A DNA stretch of 64,000 nt from Terriglobia bacterium (GTDB lineage Bacteria; Acidobacteriota; Terriglobia; Acidiferrales; UBA7541). The translations under genes and the position numbers were made by a program. Location of the stretch: assembly GCA_020073485.1 (NCBI GenBank), contig JAIQFB010000020.1, positions 34,442 through 98,441 on the forward strand, written 5' to 3'. The notes beneath the pieces are model-generated. The model worked only from the letters and a program-made list of their open reading frames with translations. It was not told where the DNA came from and did not search any database. This document shows, one piece after another, positions 54,384-63,065 of the stretch (positions are counted from its first letter, which is position 1; the number at the start of each line of letters is the position of its first letter).

Positions 54384-55565
54384 CTAATGATCGAAGAATT
54401 TTCGCAACCGTTTCACGCCCTCCTCAAATTCCCGCTCCGGAGTGATCAAGCTGAGCACCAGAAAACCATCCTTTGAAAAATTGAAGAAGTGGCCGGGATG
54501 AACGAGAACCGAGCAGCGTTCCAGCAGGCTGACGGCGAGCGTCTCGTCGGTTCCGGTTACGGGCACACGGAGGGTCGCGTACCAGCCGCCTTCGCGGTCG
54601 AGACGCGTGAGAAGGCTGGCTTGGCGCAGCGCCGCATCCAGCACGGAAAGGTTCGCGGAGATTCTGTTTTGCACTTGCGCTTGCAGAGCGTGGCGAAGCG
54701 CTAGAAATTTCGGCAGCGCGAGCTGCACCGGCGTGCCCGGCGACAGGTACGTATCGGCAATGATTTCGAGGCGCTCGACGGCGGTTTGCACAAGTGGTGC
54801 AGGGCCGGAAACGACGGTCCAGGCGAGCTTCATCTGGGGCAGCAGCGAAATTTTGGAAAGGCCGCTGAGGGTGAACGTGAGTGCGGCATCGTGCAACGCG
54901 AATGTCCGCGCCGGTTCCGGCATGCTCCCATAATCCAGGAACACTTCATCGGCCACTATCGCCATTTCGCGCGGCGCGCAAATTCCCGCAAGCTCGGCGG
55001 CTTCCTGCGCCTTCACGAACGAGCCCGTGGGATTATTCGGATGCACAACCATCACGGCGCGGGAACGTGGCGTGAGCGCCGCGCGCAAGGAAACAAAATC
55101 GATTTGCCAACCATGGTCGTAGAGCAGCGGGTAGGGCACCAGGCGAATATCAGCTAGATCGGCGAGAAATTCAAAGAGCGGGTAACTGGGCGCGGGAACC
55201 AGAATTTCATCTCCCGGTTCGCACAGCAGCCGGAAGATGTGGCTGTAGGCTTCGCTGGTTCCCGATGCCAGCAGGACATGCTCTGGATTGACCCGCGCGA
55301 CGCTCCCGGAAAACCCCGCGCGTCCATCGTAGTACTTAGCAACAGCCTGGCGGGCCTCAAGCAAGCCTTTGCTTTCCGGGTGGTAGTCGAGAGCGCGCGG
55401 GTCGGCCAGCGCCGTTAGGATCTCCTCGCGCGGGTAATCGAATCCGCACGCGGTCGGATTCGAGGCCGTCAAATCCAACAGTTGCCTACCGGATCGCCGG
55501 TGTTCCTCAAGGGCTCGCGTAAAACGGTTCGGATCGAGCGGCCAATTTGTGCGCGAAGTGAACAT
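54384..55565 (-). CDS. PLP-dependent aminotransferase, class I/II
   Basis: 393 residues from ATG 55565 (MFTSRTNWPLDPNRF); upstream in-frame codons belong to repeat sequence. Fold type I motifs: 'VLLASGTSEAYSHIFRLL', 'NPTGSFVKAQEAAELAGIC', 'VADEVFLDYG' (Asp that binds the PLP ring nitrogen) and the PLP lysine in 'LSGLSKISLLPQMKLAW'. It resembles alanine/aspartate aminotransferases of the AlaA/AlaC group; the substrate is unknown. No operon partner. The leader carries structured element copy 3 and a further long inverted repeat. Confidence 0.87.
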   Translation of the reverse strand: MFTSRTNWPLDPNRFTRALEEHRRSGRQLLDLTASNPTACGFDYPREEILTALADPRALDYHPESKGLLEARQAVAKYYDGRAGFSGSVARVNPEHVLLASGTSEAYSHIFRLLCEPGDEILVPAPSYPLFEFLADLADIRLVPYPLLYDHGWQIDFVSLRAALTPRSRAVMVVHPNNPTGSFVKAQEAAELAGICAPREMAIVADEVFLDYGSMPEPARTFALHDAALTFTLSGLSKISLLPQMKLAWTVVSGPAPLVQTAVERLEIIADTYLSPGTPVQLALPKFLALRHALQAQVQNRISANLSVLDAALRQASLLTRLDREGGWYATLRVPVTGTDETLAVSLLERCSVLVHPGHFFNFSKDGFLVLSLITPEREFEEGVKRLRKFFDH

Positions 55566-55601
55566 GATGCAAATGGAGAGCACTGAATTTATAACAAGTT
55601 T

Positions 55602-55629
55602 GGGCGGGCTCCAAGTAGAGCCCGCACCC
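55602..55629 (-). other. Structured element, short copy 3 (upstream of aminotransferase)
   Basis: Read on the - strand it begins GGGTGCGGGCTCTACTT, like copies 1 and 2, but continues directly to GGAGCCCGCCC, lacking the inner hairpin arm. Stem GCGGGCTC/GAGCCCGC of eight pairs with a 6-base loop. It lies 36 bases before the aminotransferase ATG in the same orientation. A TATAAA sequence between element and gene could be a -10 box. Confidence 0.65.
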
Positions 55630-55683
55630 GGTTCTGGAAGGCTGCTGCAGAAAGGAGCGGGGGTTTGGTGTTGTGCCACCGGG

Positions 55684-55735
55684 GTCTCGCCGGCGGTTTT
55701 GGATTGTGCAGGAAAAGAAAAATCGCCGGCGAGAC
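55684..55735. repeat. Long inverted repeat (GTCTCGCCGGCG type)
   Basis: GTCTCGCCGGCGGTTTT (55684-55700) pairs with AAAATCGCCGGCGAGAC (55719-55735) over 17 positions, with one wobble. A degenerate half of the same family is seen near 6108-6120. It lies between the aminotransferase and the next - strand gene and may end the upstream transcript. Confidence 0.8.
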
Positions 55736-55831
55736 GCCAACGGAACGAAAACAGGGCGAACGATCCCTTTACGCTCTTGCGTCTCAGCCGAAACGGGATT
55801 TCTAATCAAGCGGCCTGCTGCTTCGATCCGT

Positions 55832-56662
55832 TCAGACTGCGGCTGCAGCGCCGGATTTCTGTTGCGGCGCCCGGACATTGGCGGTCTGACCGGCTGCGTT
55901 GGCCAGGGTGAACTGAACGCCCCGCAACAGCAAACCGTTAGTTGCGCCCTGCGGTCCGCCGGTCAGCGCGGCGGCATTGGAGGATGGTTGCGCTCCGTTG
56001 AATTGAATCGACAATCCCTGGACTTGATACCCGCCGGAGCTCGAGTATGGGCCGCTGGAAATGTTCGCAGCGGATTGCTGGGCCGCTTGCCGAGCCAGCG
56101 CTTGAAACTGGCCGATCACGTCATTAAAGGCGGTGGGGCTGAAGTCATTCACCAGCGTTGCAATCTGGTCGAGTTTCTGAATGTCGTTGTTCGTCAGGCC
56201 AAGCGCCACGAGCGCTTGATTGAAGGCCAGAATCTGACCTTGCGTGTTCGCCGGCGGGGCCGTTTGCACGGCGGCGGAAGCCGGCGGCGTAGCGGTTGCG
56301 AGCCCATTTAAATTTGCCGCAGGTATCGGAAGGGTTGTGTCGACATTCGACGCCGCAGCCCGCGTGGCTGGCGCGGGGGTAGGATTAATATTCGTTTGCG
56401 GCTGGGTTGTCTGCTGCGCCAAAGTGCCGGCCGCCGCTGCCGCAAGCGCAAGCGGGCTGACCTGGAAAAGCCCCGCCTCCTGCACGGCGCTTTGGGGAGA
56501 ATTGTCTGGATTTGAGGGCGTAAAGCTGTCCTGAATAAGTGTCGATATTCCGGAGTTGGTGGAAATTCCTGACACTTGGGCACCTTGCTGATTTTCCGTT
56601 TCTTGTCCGAGCGATTCTTTGGCTGGGCTTTGAACGATGCTTACGAGACTGGTCAATGCCAT
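55832..56662 (-). CDS. Low-complexity Ala/Gln/Asn-rich protein of unknown function
   Basis: 276 residues, beginning 'MALTSLVSIVQSPAKES' after a G-rich ribosome-binding site. No signal peptide or membrane segment is evident. Ala/Pro/Thr/Gln-rich, with one possibly folded part, 'GQILAFNQALVALGLTNNDIQKLDQIATLVNDFSPTAFNDV' (about 140-180). The composition resembles flagellar hook-length or secreted linker proteins, but no motif allows an assignment. Codon use supports coding. The 213 bases upstream hold no clear gene or RNA. Confidence 0.5.
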   Translation of the reverse strand: MALTSLVSIVQSPAKESLGQETENQQGAQVSGISTNSGISTLIQDSFTPSNPDNSPQSAVQEAGLFQVSPLALAAAAAGTLAQQTTQPQTNINPTPAPATRAAASNVDTTLPIPAANLNGLATATPPASAAVQTAPPANTQGQILAFNQALVALGLTNNDIQKLDQIATLVNDFSPTAFNDVIGQFQALARQAAQQSAANISSGPYSSSGGYQVQGLSIQFNGAQPSSNAAALTGGPQGATNGLLLRGVQFTLANAAGQTANVRAPQQKSGAAAAV

Positions 56663-56875
56663 GATTTAACCCCCATGTGCTGGAGCAGACTACGCATTCC
56701 ATATTCCGGTTGGCAGAGTCGCCTGCTTGGAAACCTCCTTATGCCTGCAGCAGTTGGTGCCTCGAATGTGTAATCGGTCCCACTCAAGGAGCACTTTAGG
56801 TATTGCGAGGTTTAGCGCGACGGCATGTGCCACTATGGAACACCATTGGGGGGCGCATTTCCGTGGTGCGTATGA

Positions 56876-57985
56876 CTATTCGAACCGGATCAGCACAATT
56901 TCCGGGGTTGTCCCCAGCCTCATGGGCGGACCCCATGTTCCTGCTCCGCAAGAGGTATAGATCAGGAGGTTTTCGAGGCGGTTCAATCCGTAGGCGTAAC
57001 GACCATAGACGCGCGAGACAAACATCGTAAAAGGAAAGAACTGACCGCGGTGGGTATGCCCGGATAGCTGCAAGCTAATGCCCTCTTGCGACGCGACCGG
57101 CATGCGGTCGGGTGTGTGAATCAGGAGAATACTGGCCACTGCGGGGTCCAAGCCCGCGTTTTTCAGGATGGACCGGCAACGCTCGGGGTTCGTCGAATCC
57201 CGGTAGTGAATGCCGACAATCTGCAAGCCGTCGACGTCTATTTTTTCGTTCTGGAGGACACGCATTCCGGACCGCTTCACCACCTCGAGATATTGATCGG
57301 GGCTGGAAAATTGTTCGTGATTTCCGGTCACGAAGTAGGCACCAAGCGGCGCGGAAAACTCGGCCCAAGGTTCGGCGAGGCGCTGTTGGTGCACTTGCGT
57401 TCCGTCAAACAGGTCCCCGGGAATAAACAAGATGTCCGGCTGCAGCCGCGAGAGCATACCGACAATGCGGCGGAGAAACCGGCGATTGCGGATGTGGCCG
57501 AGGTGCAAATCGCTGACCAGCGCCGCGGTGCGGCCTCGCCAGGAGAGCGGGAGATTGGGCAGCCGGATGGACACGCGCGTCACGCGGGTGCGCGTCGCAT
57601 GAAAGATACTGTAGAGCGCCAGAAGAGAAGCGACGCCGAAAACGACGAAGGCTAACTTCCGGCGGTCCATCTGGATTTGGAACATCAGCGGCACAAGGTA
57701 GGTCAGCCAGCACAGGCATGCGGCAAGGAAAAAGAAGCTTACGAGTCCGAGCCACACGGCGGCCAGGGTGTAAACCGTCCGCACCAGCCAATTAGAATAC
57801 TGGCGCGCGAGCATGGAAGCGGCGACAAAACTGAAGCAAAGAATCGCCAGCGAGAGGCGCAACGAAACGCGGTGGGAAGAATCCAACGGCGCAAGGAAGA
57901 ACTCCCACGTTCCATACAGGACCAGGTGGACCAGGAGAACAATCGATTGGACGATGGCGACGAAGACGGAAATTCGGGCGCGCAA
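56876..57985 (-). CDS. Membrane-anchored calcineurin-like metallophosphoesterase
   Basis: 369 residues. Four N-terminal membrane helices (about 5-130), then a cytoplasmic phosphoesterase domain with the ordered metal ligands 'SDLHLGH', 'PGDLFDG', 'TGNHEQF', 'LIHTPDR' and 'SGHTHRGQ'. The pattern is that of YkuE/YaeI-type enzymes, some of which act on lipid-linked or UDP-sugar phosphates. A catalytically complete di-metal site is visible; the substrate is unknown. Located downstream of the ABC ATPase on the same strand, separated by a palindromic repeat. Confidence 0.85.
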   Translation of the reverse strand: MRARISVFVAIVQSIVLLVHLVLYGTWEFFLAPLDSSHRVSLRLSLAILCFSFVAASMLARQYSNWLVRTVYTLAAVWLGLVSFFFLAACLCWLTYLVPLMFQIQMDRRKLAFVVFGVASLLALYSIFHATRTRVTRVSIRLPNLPLSWRGRTAALVSDLHLGHIRNRRFLRRIVGMLSRLQPDILFIPGDLFDGTQVHQQRLAEPWAEFSAPLGAYFVTGNHEQFSSPDQYLEVVKRSGMRVLQNEKIDVDGLQIVGIHYRDSTNPERCRSILKNAGLDPAVASILLIHTPDRMPVASQEGISLQLSGHTHRGQFFPFTMFVSRVYGRYAYGLNRLENLLIYTSCGAGTWGPPMRLGTTPEIVLIRFE

Positions 57986-58009
57986 ACTGTAGATTCCTCG
58001 ATAGTCCTT

Positions 58010-58035
58010 GTGGCACAGGCTGAAGCCTGTGCCAC
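58010..58035. repeat. Single arm of the CACAGGC palindromic repeat
   Basis: TGGCACAGGCTGAAGCCTGT plus GCCACC: one self-complementary arm between the ABC ATPase and metallophosphoesterase genes. Confidence 0.8.
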
Positions 58036-58046
58036 CAAAACCTGCA

Positions 58047-58787
58047 TCAGTGTGTCACGGGCTCGTCGGACTCGACCTTGCCGTCACGGACGTGAATGAT
58101 GCGGTCGGCGCGCTGGGCCACGTCGTGTTCGTGGGTGACCAGAATGATGGTGTTGCCTTCGGAGTGCAGGCGCGCAAACAGGGCCATGATTTCATCACCG
58201 GTTTTCGAATCGAGATTTCCGGTGGGTTCGTCGGCCAAAACAATGGAGGGAGAATTCACCAGGGCGCGCGCAATGGCCACGCGCTGGCGCTGGCCCCCGG
58301 AAAGCTCATTGGGTTTGTGCTGCATCCTGGCGCCCAGTTCGACGGCTTCCAGGGCGCGTTTGGCCCTGGCCAGGCGCTCTTCCGCGGGAGTGCCGCTGTA
58401 GATCAGCGGGAGTTCGACGTTGTGCAAAGCGGTGGCGCGTGGCAGCAAGTTAAACGTCTGAAAGACGAATCCGATTTCCTTATTTCGGATGTAGGCCAGC
58501 TCATCATCGTCCAGATCGCTCACCAGGCGCCCGGCCAACCAGTATTTTCCGGATGTGGGCGTATCCAGGCATCCAATCAAATTCATCAGCGTCGATTTGC
58601 CCGAACCGGATGGGCCCATGATGGCAACGTACTCGCCGCGCCGGATCACCAAATCGATTCCGCGCAAGGCGTGGAGAGTTTCGGCGCCCATCTCGTAGGT
58701 TTTCCAGAGGCCTTCGGTCTGGATGGCGACGCCCTGGTCGACCAGGTCCTGGCGAAACGAATCGGGCGAAAGAGTCGTGGCGGGCAT
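58047..58787 (-). CDS. MacB-like ABC transporter ATPase subunit
   Basis: 246 residues. Walker A 'GPSGSGKST', Q-loop 'FVFQTFNLL', signature '[15 protein letters not shown]', Walker B '[12 protein letters not shown]', H-loop 'LVTHEHD'. It belongs to the LolD/MacB/FtsE branch. The membrane-fusion protein gene lies 28 bases upstream, so both are one operon. In the usual system the membrane permease comes next, but none is found downstream before the metallophosphoesterase; it may be elsewhere in the genome. Confidence 0.9.
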   Translation of the reverse strand: MPATTLSPDSFRQDLVDQGVAIQTEGLWKTYEMGAETLHALRGIDLVIRRGEYVAIMGPSGSGKSTLMNLIGCLDTPTSGKYWLAGRLVSDLDDDELAYIRNKEIGFVFQTFNLLPRATALHNVELPLIYSGTPAEERLARAKRALEAVELGARMQHKPNELSGGQRQRVAIARALVNSPSIVLADEPTGNLDSKTGDEIMALFARLHSEGNTIILVTHEHDVAQRADRIIHVRDGKVESDEPVTH

Positions 58788-58815
58788 CGGTCAGCTCCTC
58801 AAGTCCGGATGGCGC

Positions 58816-60234
58816 TCAATTTTCATTTTGGGCTTTCGGAGTGGAGTTGTCCACTTTCACGCGCGTATCCGGCTTGAGCGTACGGAGGGTTTTGTAGCCA
58901 CCTGTGATGACCTCATCGCCTTCGTGCACGCCGTCCAGGACCTCGATATCGGCGACGCCGATGATCCCCGTATTCACGGGAACAAACTCCGCTCTGCGGT
59001 TGCGGACCACGAAAATCCCCTGTATATCCGGGTTTTTTGATGCGGGAGAAGAAGTCACTCCCGCCGAACCGGCGTCGGAAGAGGGGCGATCCGCAGCCAA
59101 GGTGACGGCCGCATGCCCGGACTCCTTGGCGGCCTCGTCCAGTTCCTTCTTCGTGCGGACCGCGAGCGCCTGAATGGGAATGGTGAGCACGCTTTTCTTT
59201 TGTGCCGTGGTGATCTTGGCCGTGGACGAAAGGCCGGGGCGGAGCCCGTCGGGCGGATTTCCCATGGTCACGACCACCTTAAAATCCTTGGCTTCCTGAT
59301 TGCCCGTGGTGGATTGCGTGGACGCGAGGCCGGAACTGCGGAGCACTGCCTGCGTGCCGACGTCGGTGACCTTGCCCTTGAAGAATTTCCCGGGGAGCGC
59401 ATCGATGGTAATTTCCGCCTGCTCGCCGAGTTTCACGCTGGTGATGTCGGTTTCGTCCACCATGACTTCCGAAGTCACGACGGACATGTCGGAAATCGTC
59501 ATCAGGTAGCTACCGGTGGCGTTCTGTATTCCGGGCACCACATTTTCTCCGACGCGAACCGCGATGTACGTGACCACCCCATTTATCGGGGCCGTATAGG
59601 TCGTCTTCCGCAACACATCGGAGAGGCGGTTCAGCATCGCTTTGTTCTGCGTCAGCCCGGAGCGCGCCTGGCTCAGTTGCGCGCGGGCCTGCTCGGCGCG
59701 CGCTTTGGCGGACGCCAATGCCGCCACGGCGCTGTCGAAGGCGGCCTTTCGCGTGTCGTAATCCTGCTTGGCGATCAGGCCCTGCTTGTAAAGTTCCTGG
59801 CCGCGTTCCCAATCGAGCTTGGCGTGCTCTAGATCGGCAGCGCGCGAGGTGATGTCCGCTTGCGTGGAAACATCGTTGGCCTCGGCGGATGCGATTCCCG
59901 ACTCGGCCGATTGGATGCCCGCGCGCTGCGCGTTCACGTCCGCGGCGGGCTGCACGCTTTCCAGGTGCAGCAGGACATCGCCCTTCTTGACGCGGTCGCC
60001 TTCCTTCACCACGATGTCGGTGATCTTGCCGATTCCTTCGCCCAGCACATTCGTGTACGTCAGCGGCTTGATTTCGCCCGAAGCCGTAACCACCGAGGTC
60101 AGGTCCTGGCGCGTCACCGCGCCGGTCTGCACGGTGACCACACCTTTATTGATTTGCCAGATGGCAATCCATATGCCGCCGCCGACCAGGGCGGCTACGC
60201 CCGCGCCAATCCCGATTTTTTGCCACAGTTTCAT
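58816..60234 (-). CDS. MacA/HlyD-like periplasmic adaptor (membrane fusion protein)
   Basis: 472 residues. N-terminal membrane helix (about 8-27); a biotinyl-lipoyl domain split around a long alpha-helical hairpin ('VLGEGIGKITDIVVKEGDRVKKGDVLLHLES' and 'TTYTAPINGVVTYIAVRVGENVVPG'); hairpin coiled coil at about 100-200; a beta-barrel domain; and a C-terminal Ser/Ala-rich insert at about 375-415 before 'IFVVRNRRAEFVPVNTGI'. It connects an inner-membrane exporter to an outer-membrane channel. Its partner ATPase follows directly. Confidence 0.9.
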   Translation of the reverse strand: MKLWQKIGIGAGVAALVGGGIWIAIWQINKGVVTVQTGAVTRQDLTSVVTASGEIKPLTYTNVLGEGIGKITDIVVKEGDRVKKGDVLLHLESVQPAADVNAQRAGIQSAESGIASAEANDVSTQADITSRAADLEHAKLDWERGQELYKQGLIAKQDYDTRKAAFDSAVAALASAKARAEQARAQLSQARSGLTQNKAMLNRLSDVLRKTTYTAPINGVVTYIAVRVGENVVPGIQNATGSYLMTISDMSVVTSEVMVDETDITSVKLGEQAEITIDALPGKFFKGKVTDVGTQAVLRSSGLASTQSTTGNQEAKDFKVVVTMGNPPDGLRPGLSSTAKITTAQKKSVLTIPIQALAVRTKKELDEAAKESGHAAVTLAADRPSSDAGSAGVTSSPASKNPDIQGIFVVRNRRAEFVPVNTGIIGVADIEVLDGVHEGDEVITGGYKTLRTLKPDTRVKVDNSTPKAQNEN

Positions 60235-60657
60235 AAGCTTGCTACCGGGGCGCCATTGCCGGAAGACTCCCCTCCGACCCCCAGTTGTTATTACGCAGAG
60301 AAGCCTGTATTAGTTTCCCGGCGGATCGTACGTGCGAACATGCGTGTTGCGCAGTGTTGGAACGCAAAGCCAAGCATTTCTCTTGCGGTCAGGCGGCGGA
60401 ATCGCGCCCCACTCCCACCAAAATCTTACCGTCAATCCCAGCGGGAACAAAGCGATTTACTTCTGGTTTCTTATTAATATGGGTAACCTCGAACCAGTTT
60501 ATTCCCCTCGCCCGCCACGCTTCTCCTGAGTCCCTGCAATTCAGGTTTCTGAATGCGCGACTCGGTATACAATGCCGCCTACCTGGAAATTTGGAATCGA
60601 CATTTTGGGTCTGTGGATGAACTCGGCCCAACAGGGCGCGAAAAAATGCCCTAACGT
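60235..60657. other. Intergenic region, nothing recognised
   Basis: About 420 bases between the adaptor gene (-) and the repeat before the PQQ dehydrogenase gene (+). Only short, shadow-like frames are present. It should contain the promoter of the adaptor operon, but I could not identify a convincing -35/-10 pair. Confidence 0.5.
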
Positions 60658-60745
60658 GTCATTCCGAACGAAGTGAGAAATCTCTCTGGCTTTAAGACGC
60701 AACGGAAAGAGAGATTCCTCGGCAAGAAGCATGCCTCGGAATGAC
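60658..60745. repeat. Long imperfect inverted repeat (GTCATTCCGA type)
   Basis: Left end GTCATTCCGAACGAAGTGAG and, on the other side, GCCTCGGAATGAC; inner parts AAATCTCTCT and AGAGAGATTCC also pair. This is a widespread type of mobile-looking intergenic palindrome (GTCATTCCGAGCGAAG...) in several phyla. It lies just upstream of the PQQ dehydrogenase gene. Confidence 0.8.
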
Positions 60746-60803
60746 GACGCGTAGAGTTATTTCGCGGCCTTGCCCAAATATGCGAAATTTTGGCGGAGGG
60801 ATT

Positions 60804-62891
60804 ATGCATCGCAACTGGTATCGGAGCGCCTGGCTGGCAGTGGCGGCCGTTTTGGTCTTTGGAATTGCGGGATGCGGTAAGCCTGCGCAGACGCAGGTGG
60901 ACGACGCCGCGCTTCGCGCCGCGGATTCCGATACGGCCGATTGGATTACGTATGGCCGTACGTACTACGAGCAGCGCTTCAGCCCGCTCACGCAGGTGGA
61001 TGAGCAAAGCGTGGGAAAACTGGGCCTGGCGTGGTCCAAGGATTTTCCCGACGTGCGCGCCTATGAGGCGACGCCGCTGGTGAAGGACGGCGTGCTGTAC
61101 ACGACAGGCGCGTGGAGCATCGTCTGGGCGCTCGACGCCAAGACCGGCGCGCAGCTCTGGACCTTCGATCCGAAGGTGCCGAAGGACCACGGAAGATATG
61201 TCTGCTGCGACGTGGTGAACCGCGGCGTGGCGCTCTACAAGGGCCGCGTCTATCTGGGAACGCTCGACGGGCGGCTGATTGCCCTCGATGCAAAGACGGG
61301 CACCCCCGTTTGGGATGTGCAAACCACGCCCAAGGACGGGCCGTACGCCATCACCGGCGCGCCACGCATTGTGAAGGGGCGTGTGGTGATCGGCAACGCG
61401 GGATCGGAATATGCAGTGCGTGGATTTGTTTCCGCCTATGACGCCGACACCGGAAAGCTCGCGTGGAAGACCTACACTGTGCCCGGCGATCCCTCGCAGC
61501 CGGACGAATCGGAAGCGCTCAAAAAAGCGGCGAAGACATGGACCGGCGAGTGGTGGAAGCTGGGCGGTGGGGGAAGTCCGTGGGATTGCATCGTGTACGA
61601 TCCCGACCTGGATCTGGTTTACGTGGGCACGGGCAATGCCGCCCCCTGGTACGACAAGAGCCGCGGCAAGGGCGACAGCCAATGGGTCGCTTCGATCATC
61701 GCTTTGAAGGCCGATACGGGCGAACAGGTGTGGGGCTATCAGACCACGCCTGGCGACAACTGGGACTACGACTCGACGCAGCCGCTGCTGCTCGCGAATC
61801 TGAAAATCGACGGCCGCGACCGCCGCGTGATCATGCAGGCGAACAAGAACGGATTTTTCTACGTGATTGATCGGGAAAACGGCACGCTGATTTCCGGAAC
61901 GCCGTACACCGACGTCAACTGGGCGACAGGCATCGATGCCAACGGGCGGCCCATTGAAAATGCGGCGATCCGCGCAATGAAGGACGCGACCATTGTTCGC
62001 CCGGCGTCCGAGGGCGCGCATAACTGGCACCCGATTTCGTTTAATCCGCAGACGGGGCTTGTGTACTTTGCCGTGCTCAACAGCGCTTCGCTGCACGCCA
62101 CGCCCAAAGATTTGAAAATGGATCTGCACGATCAGATCACGGGCTTCGACCGCGCTTATCACGGCCCGGTGATGGACAAGTACGCCAAGGAGCAGGCTTC
62201 CGGCACCCTCCTGGCGTGGGACCCTGTGGCGCGCAAGGAAGTCTGGCACGCCGATCAGCCGTTTCCCAAGAGCGGCGGCACACTGACCACGGCCGGCAAC
62301 CTCGTCTTCCAGGGCCGCGCCGACGGAAAATTTGAAGCCTACCGCGCGACGGATGGAAAACCGCTGTGGGAGTTCGATACCGGCGTCGGAGTTGTCGCCG
62401 GGCCCATGACGTATTCGCTGAACGGAACGCAGTACGTGGCCGTAATGTCCGGATGGGGCGGACCGACCGTTTTGAATAACCGCCCGATCGGCAAAGGCAA
62501 GCTCGGCCGCGGCCGGCTCACCGTGTATACCATCGGTGGAACCGGAAAAGTTGAGATCACGGAGATACCCGTTCCGCCGGTTCCGATGCCCACATTTAAA
62601 CTTGCGGTAACGCCCGCGCAAATGGCCGAGGGATCGAAACTCTTTGCCACTTACTGCGCGCGCTGCCACGGAGCCAACGTCGTAAGCGGCGGCATGGTCC
62701 CGGACCTGCGGCGCTCCGTCGAATCCACGCATCAGAATTTCCAGAACATCGTTCGCGGCGGCGTGCTGCGCGAATTCGGCATGGCGTCGTTTGCGGATGT
62801 TCTGACGGCGGAGCAGGCGAAGTCGATTGAGGGGTACGTATTGAGCCGGGCGAAGGAATCGGCGCTGGCGGAGGCGGCGGGGAAGCATTAA
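60804..62891 (+). CDS. PQQ-dependent quinohemoprotein alcohol dehydrogenase, lipoprotein
   Basis: 695 residues from ATG 60804, chosen for GGAGGG upstream and the lipobox 'VFGIAGCGKP' that follows. An eight-bladed PQQ propeller with tryptophan-docking repeats ('ALDAKTGAQLWTFDPK', 'ALDAKTGTPVWDV'); the vicinal disulfide Cys134-Cys135 (RYVCCDVV) that stacks on PQQ; catalytic Asp321 in 'TPGDNWDYDSTQP', followed two residues later by Asp323. A C-terminal cytochrome c domain has C618-x2-C621-H622 (YCARCHGA). Family members oxidise alcohols or aldehydes in the periplasm. The Asp-x-Asp pair is the sign of lanthanide-using members. No PQQ synthesis genes are in view. Confidence 0.92.
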   Translation: MHRNWYRSAWLAVAAVLVFGIAGCGKPAQTQVDDAALRAADSDTADWITYGRTYYEQRFSPLTQVDEQSVGKLGLAWSKDFPDVRAYEATPLVKDGVLYTTGAWSIVWALDAKTGAQLWTFDPKVPKDHGRYVCCDVVNRGVALYKGRVYLGTLDGRLIALDAKTGTPVWDVQTTPKDGPYAITGAPRIVKGRVVIGNAGSEYAVRGFVSAYDADTGKLAWKTYTVPGDPSQPDESEALKKAAKTWTGEWWKLGGGGSPWDCIVYDPDLDLVYVGTGNAAPWYDKSRGKGDSQWVASIIALKADTGEQVWGYQTTPGDNWDYDSTQPLLLANLKIDGRDRRVIMQANKNGFFYVIDRENGTLISGTPYTDVNWATGIDANGRPIENAAIRAMKDATIVRPASEGAHNWHPISFNPQTGLVYFAVLNSASLHATPKDLKMDLHDQITGFDRAYHGPVMDKYAKEQASGTLLAWDPVARKEVWHADQPFPKSGGTLTTAGNLVFQGRADGKFEAYRATDGKPLWEFDTGVGVVAGPMTYSLNGTQYVAVMSGWGGPTVLNNRPIGKGKLGRGRLTVYTIGGTGKVEITEIPVPPVPMPTFKLAVTPAQMAEGSKLFATYCARCHGANVVSGGMVPDLRRSVESTHQNFQNIVRGGVLREFGMASFADVLTAEQAKSIEGYVLSRAKESALAEAAGKH

Positions 62892-62904
62892 GCGCAGCTT
62901 GGGT

Positions 62905-62944
62905 ACCGCACCTTTGCTGATTTTGCAGGGGTGCGGTTTTTTTT
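62905..62944 (+). terminator. Rho-independent terminator of the PQQ dehydrogenase gene
   Basis: ACCGCACC (62905-62912) pairs with GGTGCGGT (62930-62937), followed by a run of eight T ending at 62944. Confidence 0.88.
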
Positions 62945-62984
62945 CCGAATTGAACCACGCCTCATCTCTTACAGCGAGAACATG

Positions 62985-63025
62985 AAAAAAAGCCGCACCC
63001 TTTAAAATTCGTCAAAGGGTGCGGC
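62985..63025 (-). terminator. Rho-independent terminator of the aldehyde dehydrogenase gene
   Basis: Perfect 12-pair stem GCCGCACCCTTT (62992-63003) with AAAGGGTGCGGC (63014-63025), 10-base loop; on the - strand a run of seven T follows. It ends the - strand gene 40 bases downstream of its stop. Confidence 0.9.
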
Positions 63026-63065
63026 ACCCAAAAACATTTCTCCTTAAATTTATGCCGGAAAAAGC

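Noticed and set aside
60651..62888. A 745-residue open frame antisense to the PQQ dehydrogenase
   Set aside because: Shadow of the coding strand bias; composition rich in Arg/His/Ala, no family features.
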